A DNA stretch of 64,000 nt from Akebia trifoliata (GCA_017979445.1 JADQWC010000228.1:186001-250000), one strand, 5' to 3'; counted from the stretch's first letter, positions 1-10,735 are shown. Numbers and translations are program-made. The notes: a model not told the origin generated them from the sequence alone.

Positions 1-298
1 AAGGGGACGTTAGCTGCTAAACCCTTGATTTAGGACCTAGATTTTCCCAAATCTCGAAGATAGAGTGAAAAATAAAAAAATCAAAATCAATATCTTCAAA
101 TCTTAAATACGATATGAATTTCTTCAAAATAATTTTCACATAATTTTTCCTAAAAATTAGACTTATGAAAAATTTTCACCTGTAGAAATATACTTGTATA
201 ATCAAAATTCATATATCCACTACATTATAACCATCATATCATAACGAATAAATTACTTTAAAAAAAAAACATAACTATAGTTATAATATAAAAAAATG

Positions 299-1136
299 TA
301 GGGTTGTCAACGAATAAGTATCCCATCAGATAGTACTATATCCGAATTCGAATTGAAAAAAATAGTAATATTCGAATTCGAATTTGAATTCGATCGGATA
401 TTACTGATCAAGATTCGAATTCGAATTTGAAAAGCATATCGAATATCTGATCCGATAAAAATCCTACAAAAATTAGATTCAATCTCTACCATCCTCTTCA
501 ATCTATAAAAAAATCCAATTGATTTTCCTATTTAGGTTTGAGGTTGAAGCCGATCGATTTTTAAAGGAAAAAAAATAAGGTTTTACTTTGAGAGAGAGAG
601 AGAGGTGGGGGGGAAGGGAGATGAAGTATCTACCTGGAAGCGTGGATGCTCACCAACCAGAGAAGATGATGGTCATGGAGCTCGCTGAAAAAAAAAATAA
701 AAAGGTTTTGGCAAAAACCATTTTGCTTTGAGAGAGAGGGAGAGGGGTGGGGGAAGTATTACCTAATGCTCGCCGACCGGAGAAAACGGTGGTTATGGAG
801 ATCGTCCAGTCAAAACCCACCCTCACCATTTTTGTCAATTGCCAACTGGTTCTTGCATTTGAAGTTTTAAGAATATAAAGTTTTAAAATTAAATTTCGTT
901 GTAAAACACGAATACACAAGATTATATATATATAAGTTTTGTGGTATAACATGAATATATAACATATATATTTAAATCATAACGGATATTATCGAATCAG
1001 ATATTGCAACATCTGAATTTGCATCCGAAACTCATTCGAATATTAAAATAACATTCGAATTCAATATCCAAAAATTTTGAATAATATCCGATTTTTTTAA
1101 TCGAATTTTAATTTTCAGATATCTATTGACAGGCTG
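299..1136. mobile_element. hAT-like non-autonomous element (tentative)
   Basis: The left end reads TAGGGTTGTCAA and the right end, reversed, TCAGCCTGTCAA, a short imperfect inverted repeat of hAT style. Each end is flanked by a near-identical 8-mer (AAAAAATG at 291-298, AAAAAATA at 1137-1144), as expected for an 8-bp target duplication, although the A-rich context makes this weak. Subterminal zones (about 310-460 and 975-1130) are full of ATTCGAATT-type palindromes, a common subterminal pattern. No transposase is visible. The reading frames through this stretch are low-complexity and are not called as genes. Confidence 0.4.
571..815. repeat. Diverged direct duplication, ~120-bp unit x2
   Basis: Units at about 571-694 and 691-815 both run from an A-rich start through TTTGAGAGAGAG, a GTGGGGG run and a CTCACCAACCAGAGAA-like block to a GGAGCTCGCT-like end. 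The second copy has small insertions and substitutions. It lies inside the hAT-like element and has no coding signal. Confidence 0.6.
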
Positions 1137-1144
1137 AAAAAATA

Positions 1145-1525
1145 TATATAGATCAACTACACATCTCATATTGATCAACAACTATTCATGTCATAGCATT
1201 AACTCTCATACTCTAAACATATACATATAAATAAATACAATACACTTGATTCTAATATATACAAAGAAATTCAAAACTATATAAAATATTTCCACTAAGC
1301 TCTAATCTCTCACATATAATGAAATAATGTTCATCATCCTAATCTTACAATCCCTCTATATAATGTTCTCAATTAAGTATAGACATCTCAGTAGTTGGGA
1401 CATCTATAATATTTTGTTAGTAGGGTAAATATATTAAAGTTATTCAATAGTAAACTCATATTTCAAATTAATAATCCTAATATGAATAGATAAACAAACT
1501 AATATATTATAAATAATACAAATTT
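1145..1525. other. AT-rich intergenic stretch, nothing recognised
   Basis: I see only AT-rich sequence between the hAT-like element and the solo LTR: no open reading frame of interest, no repeat structure and no RNA gene. Confidence 0.5.
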
Positions 1526-2335
1526 TTAAATGTAAAATCTCGAGTTTTCAATTCGCATCTCAAGAAAAAATAAATAGTAAAATTTTGATAAAATCTTAAA
1601 AGTGGGACTTAGGGGTAAAATCTTAAGATATTTTCGATCATTTTAATAGAATCTAACCTCACCATTAGATTTAAAATGATCGAAAAACATATTTTAGCTT
1701 GCAAGCACGCTCAAATGCGAGTCCGAATATAGAAATTGCAAAATCCTCGATTATCAAGTTGGACCAAACTAAAATAGTAACTTTTTGTTAGACTAAGAAT
1801 TATTAAGATTTTATTATACCATTGGGTTCGTAATGAAAAATTATTGAACATAGACTATTTATTTGTCATTTTTGGAGATCAGGAAGTCGAATTATAGTCA
1901 AAAATAAAAACGACGTCAATTTTATGGGTCACCTCATGTCAAAAATATAAATTTTTGTTAGAGATAGAATTTGTAAAAATTGACCATATCATTAGATCCA
2001 GAACGAAAAATTAAACGAAATAGAATATTCATTTGTTATTTTTGGAGTCTGGACGGTCAAGTTATCGTCGATCAAAACAATATGTAAAATATCGATTTCA
2101 TCCAAAATTTTATATAAATAAAAAATTGTATTCTTCGTTTTCTCCAACCCGTCCAAAACCAGCCAACCCATTTTTTTTCTTCGATTTTTAATCTCGAATT
2201 CGTCGCAAATCGCTCGCTGTCAACTTCCGACGCAGAAGGGAGAAAGGTCTGTAGCCTCGACATCTACAAAAACCTACCAAAGATCTCTTCATCTCATCTC
2301 CTCTTTCACCTTATATCGTCAAAAATCAGTCGTAT

Positions 2336-2337
2336 AT

Positions 2338-2368
<31 letters not shown>

Positions 2369-2389
2369 TATATATATTATATATATATA

Positions 2390-2423
<34 letters not shown>
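2336..2423. repeat. (TA)n microsatellite, left insertion site of the 7.4-kb element
   Basis: About 88 bp of almost pure TA with scattered AT phase breaks abut the GGGTCGC terminus. A shorter TA run (9865-9877) follows the other terminus. Every related foldback element in the window also sits in TA repeats, so TA tracts look like the preferred target. Confidence 0.8.
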
Positions 2424-2424
<1 letters not shown>

Positions 2425-2567
2425 GGTCGCATTCCTAAGACTCATATTGTGACTCACATCGCGACTCACCATTTCAGCCGTTCGATATTCGTTAAATCTA
2501 CGGTCCAGATCGCGACCCATTTTTAAAACGATGAAGTTTCTATATTTACAGCTACCTCCCCGTAACA
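2424..2567 (+). repeat. Left terminal inverted repeat of the Pack-type element
   Basis: It begins GGGTCGCATTCCTAAG and pairs with 9722-9864. It is itself closed by an inverted motif: GGGTCGC at 2424-2430 is answered by GCGACCC at 2512-2518, so the outer ~95 bp could act as a minimal foldback unit. Confidence 0.85.
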
Positions 2568-3085
2568 CAGATCGAACAGAAAACAAGTTCTTCGACTTCA
2601 TCTTCTTCGCTTTGATCTCTGCGTTCGAAGCCCTCTCTACAACATCCTCTTCGACAAAAACAAATCGACAGATCGCAGAGATCGTCTTCTTCCTCGTTCC
2701 TCTTCTCGACAGATTGCAGAGATCTTCTTCGATTTACGACGAAGACGAAGACAACTCTCTCTCTCTCGTCATTTACAGCGATTTACGACTACGACGAAGA
2801 CGAAGACTTCTTCTTCCTCATTGAGATCGATTAGACTCACCTCCCCATAAAAACAAAAACAGATCTCAACTTCGTTCTTCGTTTCTCTGCAACATCGGTT
2901 TACGACTTTTGAAACCGTCAGTTTACGACGAAGACGAAGACATCTTCTTCCTCATCGATTTGGACATTTTCGATTCTCTGTAGATTTGGGCATTTTCGAT
3001 TCTCTGTAGATTTGCAAAACTTCGTCACACTCTTTCTCTCTCTAATTCGTTCCAAAGAAATCACAAATTCGATCTCTCTCAAAGG
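2568..3085 (+). promoter_or_regulatory. Left subterminal leader-like region
   Basis: This stretch is pyrimidine-rich with repeated GACGAAGACGAAGAC blocks (about 2735, 2788 and 2925), CT runs and a final CTCTCTCAAAG followed by GTAAGA at ~3086, which looks like a 5' UTR with an intron donor. It points inward toward the helicase exons. A 97-residue frame across it (2531-2824) is low-complexity and I do not call it a gene. A promoter role is inferred from composition and position only. Confidence 0.35.
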
Positions 3086-3250
3086 TAAGAAATCAGAAAC
3101 CCTTAATTAGTTTTTTAATTTTTTTTTAATTTCATGTTCAGAATTTTATAAGGGATTGGTTAGCTTGTTACTTTAATCCCCAATTGGTTTGCCCAATTGA
3201 TTTAGGCAGATTTTAATCCCCTCATGCAGACTTCACTGTATTTTTATTAG

Positions 3251-4509
3251 TCTCAGCAGCGGAATGGCTTCTGGTTCTGGTCCAAGGAATTAAAAGGTCC
3301 CTCTTTATATGACTGATATAAACAAGCTCTTGTTTTCTTCAATGCAAATGCAGCAGCAAGTTAATTTTGTTTCGCCTTTTAATGTTTGTTATGCAGATTT
3401 GGAGAAGAAATGAGTCCTGTAAAATTGACCACCCGAGTATTTGGTATACATCAATCATTTTCGTGTTTCCCTTTTAGATTATGGTTTCATTTAAAGTGGA
3501 GTTCCTCCATTTGTCCTCATAAAATTAGAAAAGGAACTTTCTTACTAAGATATAAATTGTAGCATCAAGACTTCATTTTATTTAATTCTTTGTTTCATGA
3601 GGATTCAAGCAATATCTAGTGAATAGATAATATCTTAAGTCTCAATCCTATTGTTTCATTTGTTCTCACAATTTCCTTCTCTGCAGGCTATGCTCCAGCA
3701 AAAAATGACTTCTTATTTGAAAGGGTAATTGCTTAAACCTGTCGATATCTTTGGTAATTGTAGTTGAAAATTAGAATTCTGGAAATGTCCTCTTATACCT
3801 TTGTCACTTTCGTCTGACTATTTTAATATCTTGTTTTATTATCCAGCACCTCCAAAACTATGTTTTTGGTAAGCAGGGTTTAAGAGACAGTTATGTTGAT
3901 TTTCTTTTTTTGCATCTTCTCATCTTTTTCACTTCCATTGAATTATGTGCAAAAACTTGGTTGCAGATATTCTTATGCAACACTCAAGAGGAAAATCTGC
4001 CTTGGTTTTCTGTTCCACCAGAAAAGGAGCACAAGAAGCAGCACTACAGCTCTCTCGGACAGCAATGACCTTTGGCCATTTGAATCCATTCATAAAATGC
4101 AAGGAACAACAAGAAAGGCTAAAGGAAGTTTCACTGTCATTCAGCGATAAACAAATGCAATCATGTGTTCTTTTAGCTGGTACATACTAAATGATTATTG
4201 AGTTTCCTTCCTCCTATCATCCATGCCTCTTGTTTTCCTTGTTTGATTAGGGGTGTCTCTTAACCCTTTAGTTGATACTGATAACTCTTGCCCTAGGAAA
4301 TGAGTATTGTTGTACTTTATTTCAAGTTATGTCTTCAATGATAAGCTTGTGTTATTTGCAGTTGGTTATCACAATGGTGGGCTTTGTATGAAGGATCAAA
4401 ACCTCATTGAAGGTCTTTTCCTTAGGGGAGATGTTCAAATTCTATGCACTACTAATACTCTTGCACATGGAATCAACTTACCAACACATACAGTAGTAAT
4501 CAAATCAAC
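3251..4509 (+). pseudogene. MER3: Captured fragment of a MER3/HFM1-type meiotic DNA helicase
   Basis: Six exon pieces can be joined in frame at good GT-AG sites: ~3251-3296, 3397-3443, 3687-3724, 3847-3868, 3967-4179 and 4362-~4509. The joined reading covers the helicase C-terminal RecA region: a QGIKRFGEEM-like join, the motif-IV block ALVFCSTRKG, then VGYHNGG and TTNTLAHGINLP. This strongly resembles plant MER3 (ROCK-N-ROLLERS), the crossover-promoting helicase of meiosis. The piece stops after INLP..VIKSTQ, before the QxxGRAGR motif. The N-terminal ATPase half (Walker A, DEIH-type box) and the Sec63 domain are absent, so it cannot be an active helicase. All splice sites are genomic, so it was copied from DNA, not from mRNA. 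The reading is surprisingly clean, which suggests recent capture. Confidence 0.85.
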
Positions 4510-4601
4510 ACAGTACTAGTATGTTGAACTTCTTTTTTCTTTTCAGGGTTTATTCTTCTAAGGAATGAGTGCTTTAGCATCAACCTGTTTTGTCCATTTA
4601 G

Positions 4602-4730
4602 GTTGTGTGATGCTCGAAAGAAAGGAGTACAAGGATGCCCAACATTGGTTGATGTTCCATGGGAAGGTGCAGGGGAACTATTGGTTGAGCTCCTTCGGAA
4701 ACACGCTCAGCAATGGAGTCAGGCAGACTG
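4602..4730 (+). pseudogene. Unrecognised exon-like fragment
   Basis: After a TTTAG acceptor there is an open stretch of ~43 codons reading CDARKKGVQGCPTLVDVPWE and continuing to a KHAQQWSQ-like end. It is not part of MER3, where motif VI would be expected, so it probably derives from another gene. I do not recognise the source family. Spacing from the helicase piece is ~90 bp. Confidence 0.4.
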
Positions 4731-5516
4731 TTGGTTGCAACTTTACAAATCTAATTCATGCATATATACATGTATGAGTTGTATTATTTTCTTTGTTTTC
4801 TAATATCATGAACAAAAGGCAACAAAGGTTACTAAAGGCAACTCATTGGTCTTTTCAGATAGCAAACTTATTTTCTACCAATGAAGGGTATCATCATATA
4901 CATTTCAGTTTGGAATAACTGAGAAAGAACACAATATATAGATATTGATTGCATGAACCTCTCGTCTTGACCCATGTTCCAAAAATGTTTAAGGTTAAGG
5001 TCTAATTTAATTCCTTCCACCCCAAAATAGTCCCTAACGCGATATCAAACAGTTTTCACGTTGACAAATTTGTCACCTTTTACACTTGTCAAATACTTTT
5101 TGATCAGTTCTTGATCATTAGATAGTGCATATATTTATAAATGGAGGGAGAGGGCCAAGAGTGTGTGAGCAACACCAAGAACAAAAAATATACTTACAGT
5201 TCTTCCATTCCACAAATGGAGGTACCACAAATATTCACCAAAATGTGGTCCAAACACGCTGTGAAAAGGGAAGGGTTCTGCTCCTCCCAAACTGAGGAGG
5301 ACTGACTAAAGTTTGACTGGATTTTGTAACAAAATCAGTTTCACTCGGTCGATATACAGTTAGGCAAAGTATCGACTTTATGATTTTTTTTTTTAAAGGC
5401 AAAAAAAATCAGTCTATTGTGAAGGATAAGTTGTAAATTGTGTTCTTTAATTAAACTTTTGTTGTGTATTAAAAGCCGAAATACAATACAAGCTAATAAG
5501 GGGCAGAAAAAATGAC

Positions 5517-5713
5517 TAGAAGCTAACTCCCCCATATGACACATAATCCAGGTCTCTAATTCCTAGGTCTGGATAAAAACACAGGCAACCACCACCCATG
5601 TTCAAAGGTTGGGCTATGATAGGTTTGTTATACATATCCATCACAAGGTTTTGTATGTTATTGAAAGGGTCCAAACCTGATGCCACACATTGCTTCACTT
5701 TCTCAACAAACAA
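5517..5713 (-). pseudogene. Unrecognised gene fragment
   Basis: A minus-strand frame of 65 codons reads FVEKVKQCVASGLDPFNNIQ and continues through PLNMGGG to CFYPDLGIRDLDYVSYGGVS before a stop. The composition looks like a real protein C-terminus, but I do not recognise the family. The upstream (higher-coordinate) part is repeated in a perfect 140-bp tandem copy (5727-5866), which is out of frame because 140 is not a multiple of three. It sits among captured fragments in the Pack-type element. Confidence 0.4.
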
Positions 5714-5866
5714 ACCTATCCCATAGAACCACCACCCATGTTCAAAGGTTGGGCTATGATAGGTTTGTTATACATATCCATCACAAGGTTTTGTATGTTA
5801 TTGAAAGGGTCCAAACCTGATGCCACACATTGCTTCACTTTCTCAACAAACAAACCTATCCCATAG
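5587..5866. repeat. Perfect tandem duplication, 140-bp unit x2
   Basis: 5587-5726 and 5727-5866 appear identical by eye, starting AACCACCACCCATG and ending CTATCCCATAG. The absence of differences means either a very recent duplication or an assembly artefact. Confidence 0.9.
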
Positions 5867-6229
5867 GACATGGCAAATTATTTGGTTTGGTTTGATCCAG
5901 ACTTCAAACACGCGTAACAACAAACAAGCATTTTGAGAAATCAAGTTAGAGTCACCCATATAGATAATACACTCCACAAGGTGGAGTTAAGTATGTATAG
6001 ACCAACTCCATCATGAGCCTTAAAAACAAGCATTTCATAAGTTTCAGACAATTGGCTTAATAAGTATCCAATTTGTTGTTAGGAGACATTACAAAAACAA
6101 ATAGATATAATCTCAATAGATGGACACTTTACAACCATCACAAAAATAGAGATTTTTCCAACAGATCGATACCCATTTAAAAGAGACCCTCCTAAAACTT
6201 ATCCACACACACGCCATCTTTTAGGACCT

Positions 6230-6461
6230 CATAAGCCTCTCTAGATATCAGCTAGCTTTTCTTTCTCCAGATACCCAGTCACAGTGGTAAAGAAACGCAA
6301 GACAGATGAATCCTTGTACCCGACTTCACATACAGAAGGTATGAATACAGTTAGCTTCTTTGTCTCTTTATTGAACTCGTAGTTGGTGGCATCTCGAGGA
6401 AAGATGCTTACTACCATGTCATATTCCTTTCATAACTCCGGCAGTGGCTTTTGCAATTTCC
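6230..6461 (-). pseudogene. Captured DUF538-family fragment
   Basis: On the minus strand, after a TTTTTACAG acceptor at 6462, the reading runs LPEL-stop-KEYD..SIFPRDATNYEFNKET, then KKLTVFIPSVCEVGYKDSS, and FFTTVTGYLEKES. This matches the plant DUF538 pattern of a ..YE.......L.V.....CEV..KDS.V......V.G.L core; those are small proteins of unclear role. A TGA interrupts the early part and the C-terminal VKTKVLVW-like end is frameshifted or lost. It is a fragment inside the Pack-type element, not a working gene. Confidence 0.6.
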
Positions 6462-6920
6462 CTGTAAAAACCAAATCTCCATTTCATTAAAAAGTTGAAG
6501 AATCCTATTCAGAGAAGAAGAAGAAAAAAAGTTACATGTCAATGCCATCCTACTCGGAAACATGACTCACATTCTCAATTCAATTCCATTAAACTACCAA
6601 AACAGCATAAATAAAACTATTCAAGTAAAAGAACACCTAATCTCCATACCATCTCACAACTGTGTCATAAAGGCTAAAGTGCATTGAACTTGGTATTATA
6701 TTGGCATGCCTTTAGTGTATTGTGGTTCAATTCGTGCAGCTATAGCTTCTTATAACTTACAAGGAATTAATTTTAGTAAATGAACTACAAAGAAAAGGTC
6801 ACCTTTGAATTTATTAACCAGCCATCTGGTTCCTCCTTCTATGGTGTTTGACAATGACTAAAATTATCTAAAACAAATCAGATGCCATTCTCAGAAGAAG
6901 GGGTGGTTTGCTAGGTTTAC

Positions 6921-8385
6921 CATCTGTAAGGAACAGTTGACGACCAGTTCGGCCAACAAAAATTGGAGCTAAAGGTGCAACAAGTTTTTCCAAGATGGGG
7001 ACCCCCAAGAGAAACGGAAGCTGAAACATAACATATTATATTAGAGCAGTCAGTTGTTTGGCAATTTAGGAGAATCACAGTAATAAAATACACCATCAGA
7101 TCATGGTTTATGGTGCATTGATGACTAATCTTTCATAAATTCTTCATTAAGACCTACATATTTGCATTGAAATTCAAAAGGTAAATGTCTGATAAGGATT
7201 CATGGTGATGATTTATAATTCACTAACCCAACTATTTTGGGTCGGGACATGAATCCTGTTTCCCCATTCAATCCTATCCAGAACTAATAACTCATGTTAA
7301 GGCGTGTGTCTTCAAATGTTTTCTTTCCAACTCAATGCAAATCATTTCAGCGTTCTTCCCATCCTTTTGTAGCACACAACATGCACCAAAGATTGCCTCC
7401 AATGGTTCTGTCATTGCATACCTAAACCTTCTCAATCAACTTTCCTGTTTTGTCCCCTACTGGTCCTACTCCTAGATCCCTTGGATGTGCTCTTTTCTTA
7501 TTTTTCCCTTCTAGTCTTTCCACTTGGCCATTTCAATGTTTTCCTAAAATCTTACTGTTGGTTAAATGCAGGACTTAACAACTTTGAAAAAGAATAGATT
7601 CTGAAAGAGAATCAAGTGTTACACATGTAACATGAAATTAATTAACAAGAAAATAAATTGAATAGAAGATATGCAAGAACCAACTTATCAGAAAAATTAT
7701 GCTGCATGCAGTGAGTTTTTTAAATACTCATACCCTTGTTTTCTTCCATAAGAAATAATATTTCCAAATTGAACAGCTAAAAATATATCATAATGGTAAG
7801 ATAACTCAGAGAAATCAAATGCAGCAATGGAGACAAAGTCGACGGAATACAGGATTCTATGATGGCAATAGAACCGACAATTATGTGTGTCAGGAATGCA
7901 CCTGCTTTCTCCCTCTCACTCCGAGATGTGGAGTTGCCAAGGTAATAAAATTGGTTGGCTCCAATCCAGCAATTGTACCCCATTTTGAAGAGCATGAAGA
8001 ATTTTTATTTCTAGAACCAGGGATGTCATCGTGCTGATTGCCAATCAAGGCATTTGGAGAATAAAGAACAGCAATTGCATATCTTGCAAACAAACCACCA
8101 AGGGAATGGGCCAAGAAAGAGATTCTTTTCAAGCTCTCTGTCTTTCGTACAACTTGCTTCACCTGTTTCGAACAAATGTAATCATTTTTTATTTAAAAAA
8201 CGAAAGAAAAGAATTACCCATTTCAACAGATCAAGTCATCATCTTTTTTCTTTTTGAAAGAACCTACATCAAATACTTAGAGAACTTGGAAACAACACAT
8301 TTATCAAGACTCACTTCATCTGCTAATCGTCTCCCAGCTCCATCAATGCCACTGAAGGTTTTAGTGTAGGTATTAGAAGAACTTG
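6921..8385 (-). pseudogene. Captured fragment of a DUF676 putative serine esterase/lipase
   Basis: Three minus-strand exons have good splice sites: 8385-8315, 8162-7902 and 7020-6921. They read TYTKTFSGIDGAGRRLADE, then VVRKTESLKRISFLAHSLGG and on to FITLATPHLGVRG, then LPFLLGVP..APIFVGRTGR. AHSLGG is the GxSxG-like nucleophile elbow of the alpha/beta-hydrolase lipase fold typical of plant DUF676 (ROG1-like) proteins. The start of the protein and the C-terminal portion with the remaining catalytic residues are missing. The exon-intron structure is retained, so capture was from genomic DNA. Confidence 0.8.
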
Positions 8386-8946
8386 CTGTACAAAGTGACA
8401 AAGTCTTAAAAATTATAATGAAGAAAATTTCTTGGCAGTGTATCATTAGAAATAGGTAACTTCTCAATGGATTGCAACCAACTTGACATATCACATCACC
8501 GAAATTTATACATTTGAAAGACAATTTTTAAGACCGTGGAGGAATAGCTTAATCCCAAATAAAAAATGAAAACTTAAAAGTTGATTTAAAAATGTATAAA
8601 AAAGCATTGCCAACATTCCATATGGCCATACCGTAGATTAAAAATTTGCTTCCTAGTCTCCTTTTCAATTCTGCTTCTGCATATGTCCAGTCACTAGGGC
8701 TGTAGTACTTAAAGAATTAGTGTATTGAACAACATTGATTTGGAAGCAGAAGTAACAGAAAACAGAAACATAATTAGGTATTTCTAATTCTCATGCAGGA
8801 GATTGGTCTTAGTGTGAGATGCATCCATCCATATGCTTTAAGTATAAACTAAACACCATACATGACTAATAACTAACCAAAAAAATAAAAAAACTGCATT
8901 TTGTTATTTTATTTTTTGGCAAGGTACAACATTAGAAGAACATAAT

Positions 8947-9190
8947 CTACCAAGTTGAAAAGAGAGCCCAAAGAGCAATTTGAGCAACCTTGATCATGCT
9001 TAGAAGTTGTTTCTGCATTATCCAATTATGAAAGTTGGCCAAATTGTCCAGCTTCTTCTGTGATGAAGGTGGAGCCTTGGGACCATTTGTCATCCCAGGT
9101 GCAGAACCAACCTTCGGAGCTATGAATGGGAGATTTTCTTTTCCTCTATTAGAAACATATGTCACACCACTCGGAGCTGCACTGCTTACA
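8947..9190 (-). pseudogene. Unrecognised captured exon, minus strand
   Basis: An open minus-strand stretch of ~75 codons includes VTYVSNRGKENLPFIAPKVG and continues to QKKLDNLANFHNWIMQKQLL, ending in a stop at 8947. The sequence looks like real protein but I do not know the family. It lies between the leader-like right subterminal region and the lipase exons, so any transcript from the right end would read this first. Confidence 0.4.
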
Positions 9191-9239
9191 CTGTCAACAA
9201 GAAAGTGAAAAAATTGAAAGCCCTAAGTCACCACCCAAC

Positions 9240-9721
9240 AACACACTAAAAATCGAAGAAGAAGAAGACGAAGATGGAGATGGAGATACTCAGCAAAAAA
9301 ATTAAAAAGAAAAATATTAAAAACAAATAAAAGTGCAAAAAAAATTAAAAAACAAGGGTTTGTGATTTGTTACCTTAGGGTTTCTGTCGAGCTCTTCGTT
9401 TGTGTGAGTCGTCGTCTGTTCTAGAGAGAGAGAGAGAGAGAGGGAATAGAGATGAGGAAGAAGCGATGTAAAGAGAAAGAGAAGAGAGGGCAGAAACGAA
9501 GAAGACGAGTTTTCGTTCGTTTTGATTTTCTTTCGTCTTCGTTTCTTTCGATTTTGTTTAGCAAGCAAGTCGGTCGATCTGAAATTTCGTTCAATCGCGA
9601 TGAACACAAGAAGATTTCTCTCAGATTTTGGCTGAAATTTCGTTTGAAATTTGCGAAGAAGACGAAGTTTCGGCTGAGGCTGAAATTTCGTTTTTAGTTT
9701 TTATTTTTTATTTTTTATTTT
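9240..9721 (-). promoter_or_regulatory. Right subterminal leader-like region
   Basis: On the minus strand this reads as CTTCTTCC-rich sequence, a CT run (complement of 9424-9441) and AGAAACCCTAAG followed by GTAACA (about 9375), which resembles a plant 5' UTR and intron donor pointing into the element. It mirrors the left subterminal region in style but not in sequence. The overlapping low-complexity frames are not called as genes. Confidence 0.35.
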
Positions 9722-9864
9722 GTTATCGGGGAGTAGTTGTAAATAATGAAATTTCATCATTTTAAAAATGGGTCGCGATCAGGACCGTAGATTTAACGAA
9801 TATCGAACGGCTGAAATGGTGAGTCGCGATGTGAGTCGCAATATGAGTCTTAGGAACGCGACCC
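9722..9864 (-). repeat. Right terminal inverted repeat of the Pack-type element
   Basis: Reverse complement of 2424-2567, beginning GGGTCGCGTTCCTAAG. Within the first ~117 positions I count five mismatches to the left copy, so the two ends are about 96 per cent identical by eye. Confidence 0.85.
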
Positions 9865-10731
9865 TATATATATATATGGGGATTTTGAAACTTCGACCTC
9901 AGATTTCATTAGTTTCGAGGCCAAATCGCCATTCGCCGTAGAAGGGAGAAAAGACAACGGCATCGAGATATTCGAAACCACCGGGTCAGATTCAAAAATC
10001 AATCGCTTCAAAATTTGATCCATCTCGATTTTCATGTCGTTTGCCTCGATTTCTGCATACGTGCTTCGATTATTTCCTAGATAAATAATAAGGAACTCTC
10101 AATTTCTATTAGTAATCGTAGATTGTGAAAATTGCATTTAGGATTTTATTAAAAATTTGTGGTGAGTTTCCAAAAATATAGAATTTAATCGATTATTTCA
10201 AATTCACGCCAGAACTTGCATATTTGATATGTTTAATTGTATTTTTTAACAAATTATACGTGGGTGGGATATTTCAATGGGTTATTCTGTCAGTTGGGTC
10301 ATGTGCACCATTCGGACTCCGTTTTGATCTAAGTATTGTACTTTTTCAATATTATTGATGAAAATAAATTTTATAATTGAAAAATATGATTTAATATTCA
10401 ATGAACTCATATTGAATTGATGAATATTTTATTTGAGAAATTGAAAATTATAAAAATCGAAAAAAGGGTATGAAACGGTAAAATGTCAGAGTCACACTCG
10501 AGGGGTGATGACTGCATTTTACGTTGTTGTGTTGTGTGTAGGTTGGTGAACGGATATCCAGGGATAATATTACTGGTTACATGTTTATTTACTTTCTGTT
10601 AGCGTGATGCGCTATTTACGTTTCTGTTCCGTTATTTATTTTAGGCCGGCTAGCCACAGTTGCATGGTAGAAAACTGAATATCCATTCTCAACTTTGTAC
10701 TGTTAATTTCTTTTTTTTGCTTTCAAAGGAA

Positions 10732-10735
<4 letters not shown>

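Larger units (their letters stand above)
2424..9864. mobile_element. 7.44-kb TIR element carrying host gene fragments (Pack-type)
   Basis: It is bounded by inverted repeats of ~143 bp with about five mismatches in the first 117 positions. It is inserted in a TA tract inside solo LTR A. The interior has no transposase that I can recognise. It holds exon-intron pieces of unrelated cellular genes on both strands: MER3-type helicase (+, 3251-4509), an unknown exon (+, 4602-4730), an unknown piece (-, 5517-5713), DUF538 (-, 6230-6461), DUF676 lipase (-, 6921-8385) and an unknown piece (-, 8947-9190). This is the architecture of Pack-MULE or Pack-TIR elements. The termini (GGGTCGC, then G/ATTC) match the foldback MITEs at 17924 and 51904. 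The superfamily is not decided: a TA target with a GGG terminus is not diagnostic. Confidence 0.75.

Noticed and set aside
307..501. Ser/Asn/Ile repeat frame on -
   Set aside because: Translation of the ATTCGAATT-type subterminal repeats of a hAT-like element.
4565..4803. Alternative frame reading MLERKEYKDAQHWLMFHG
   Set aside because: Other-frame shadow of the exon-like fragment at 4602-4730, which has better splice context.
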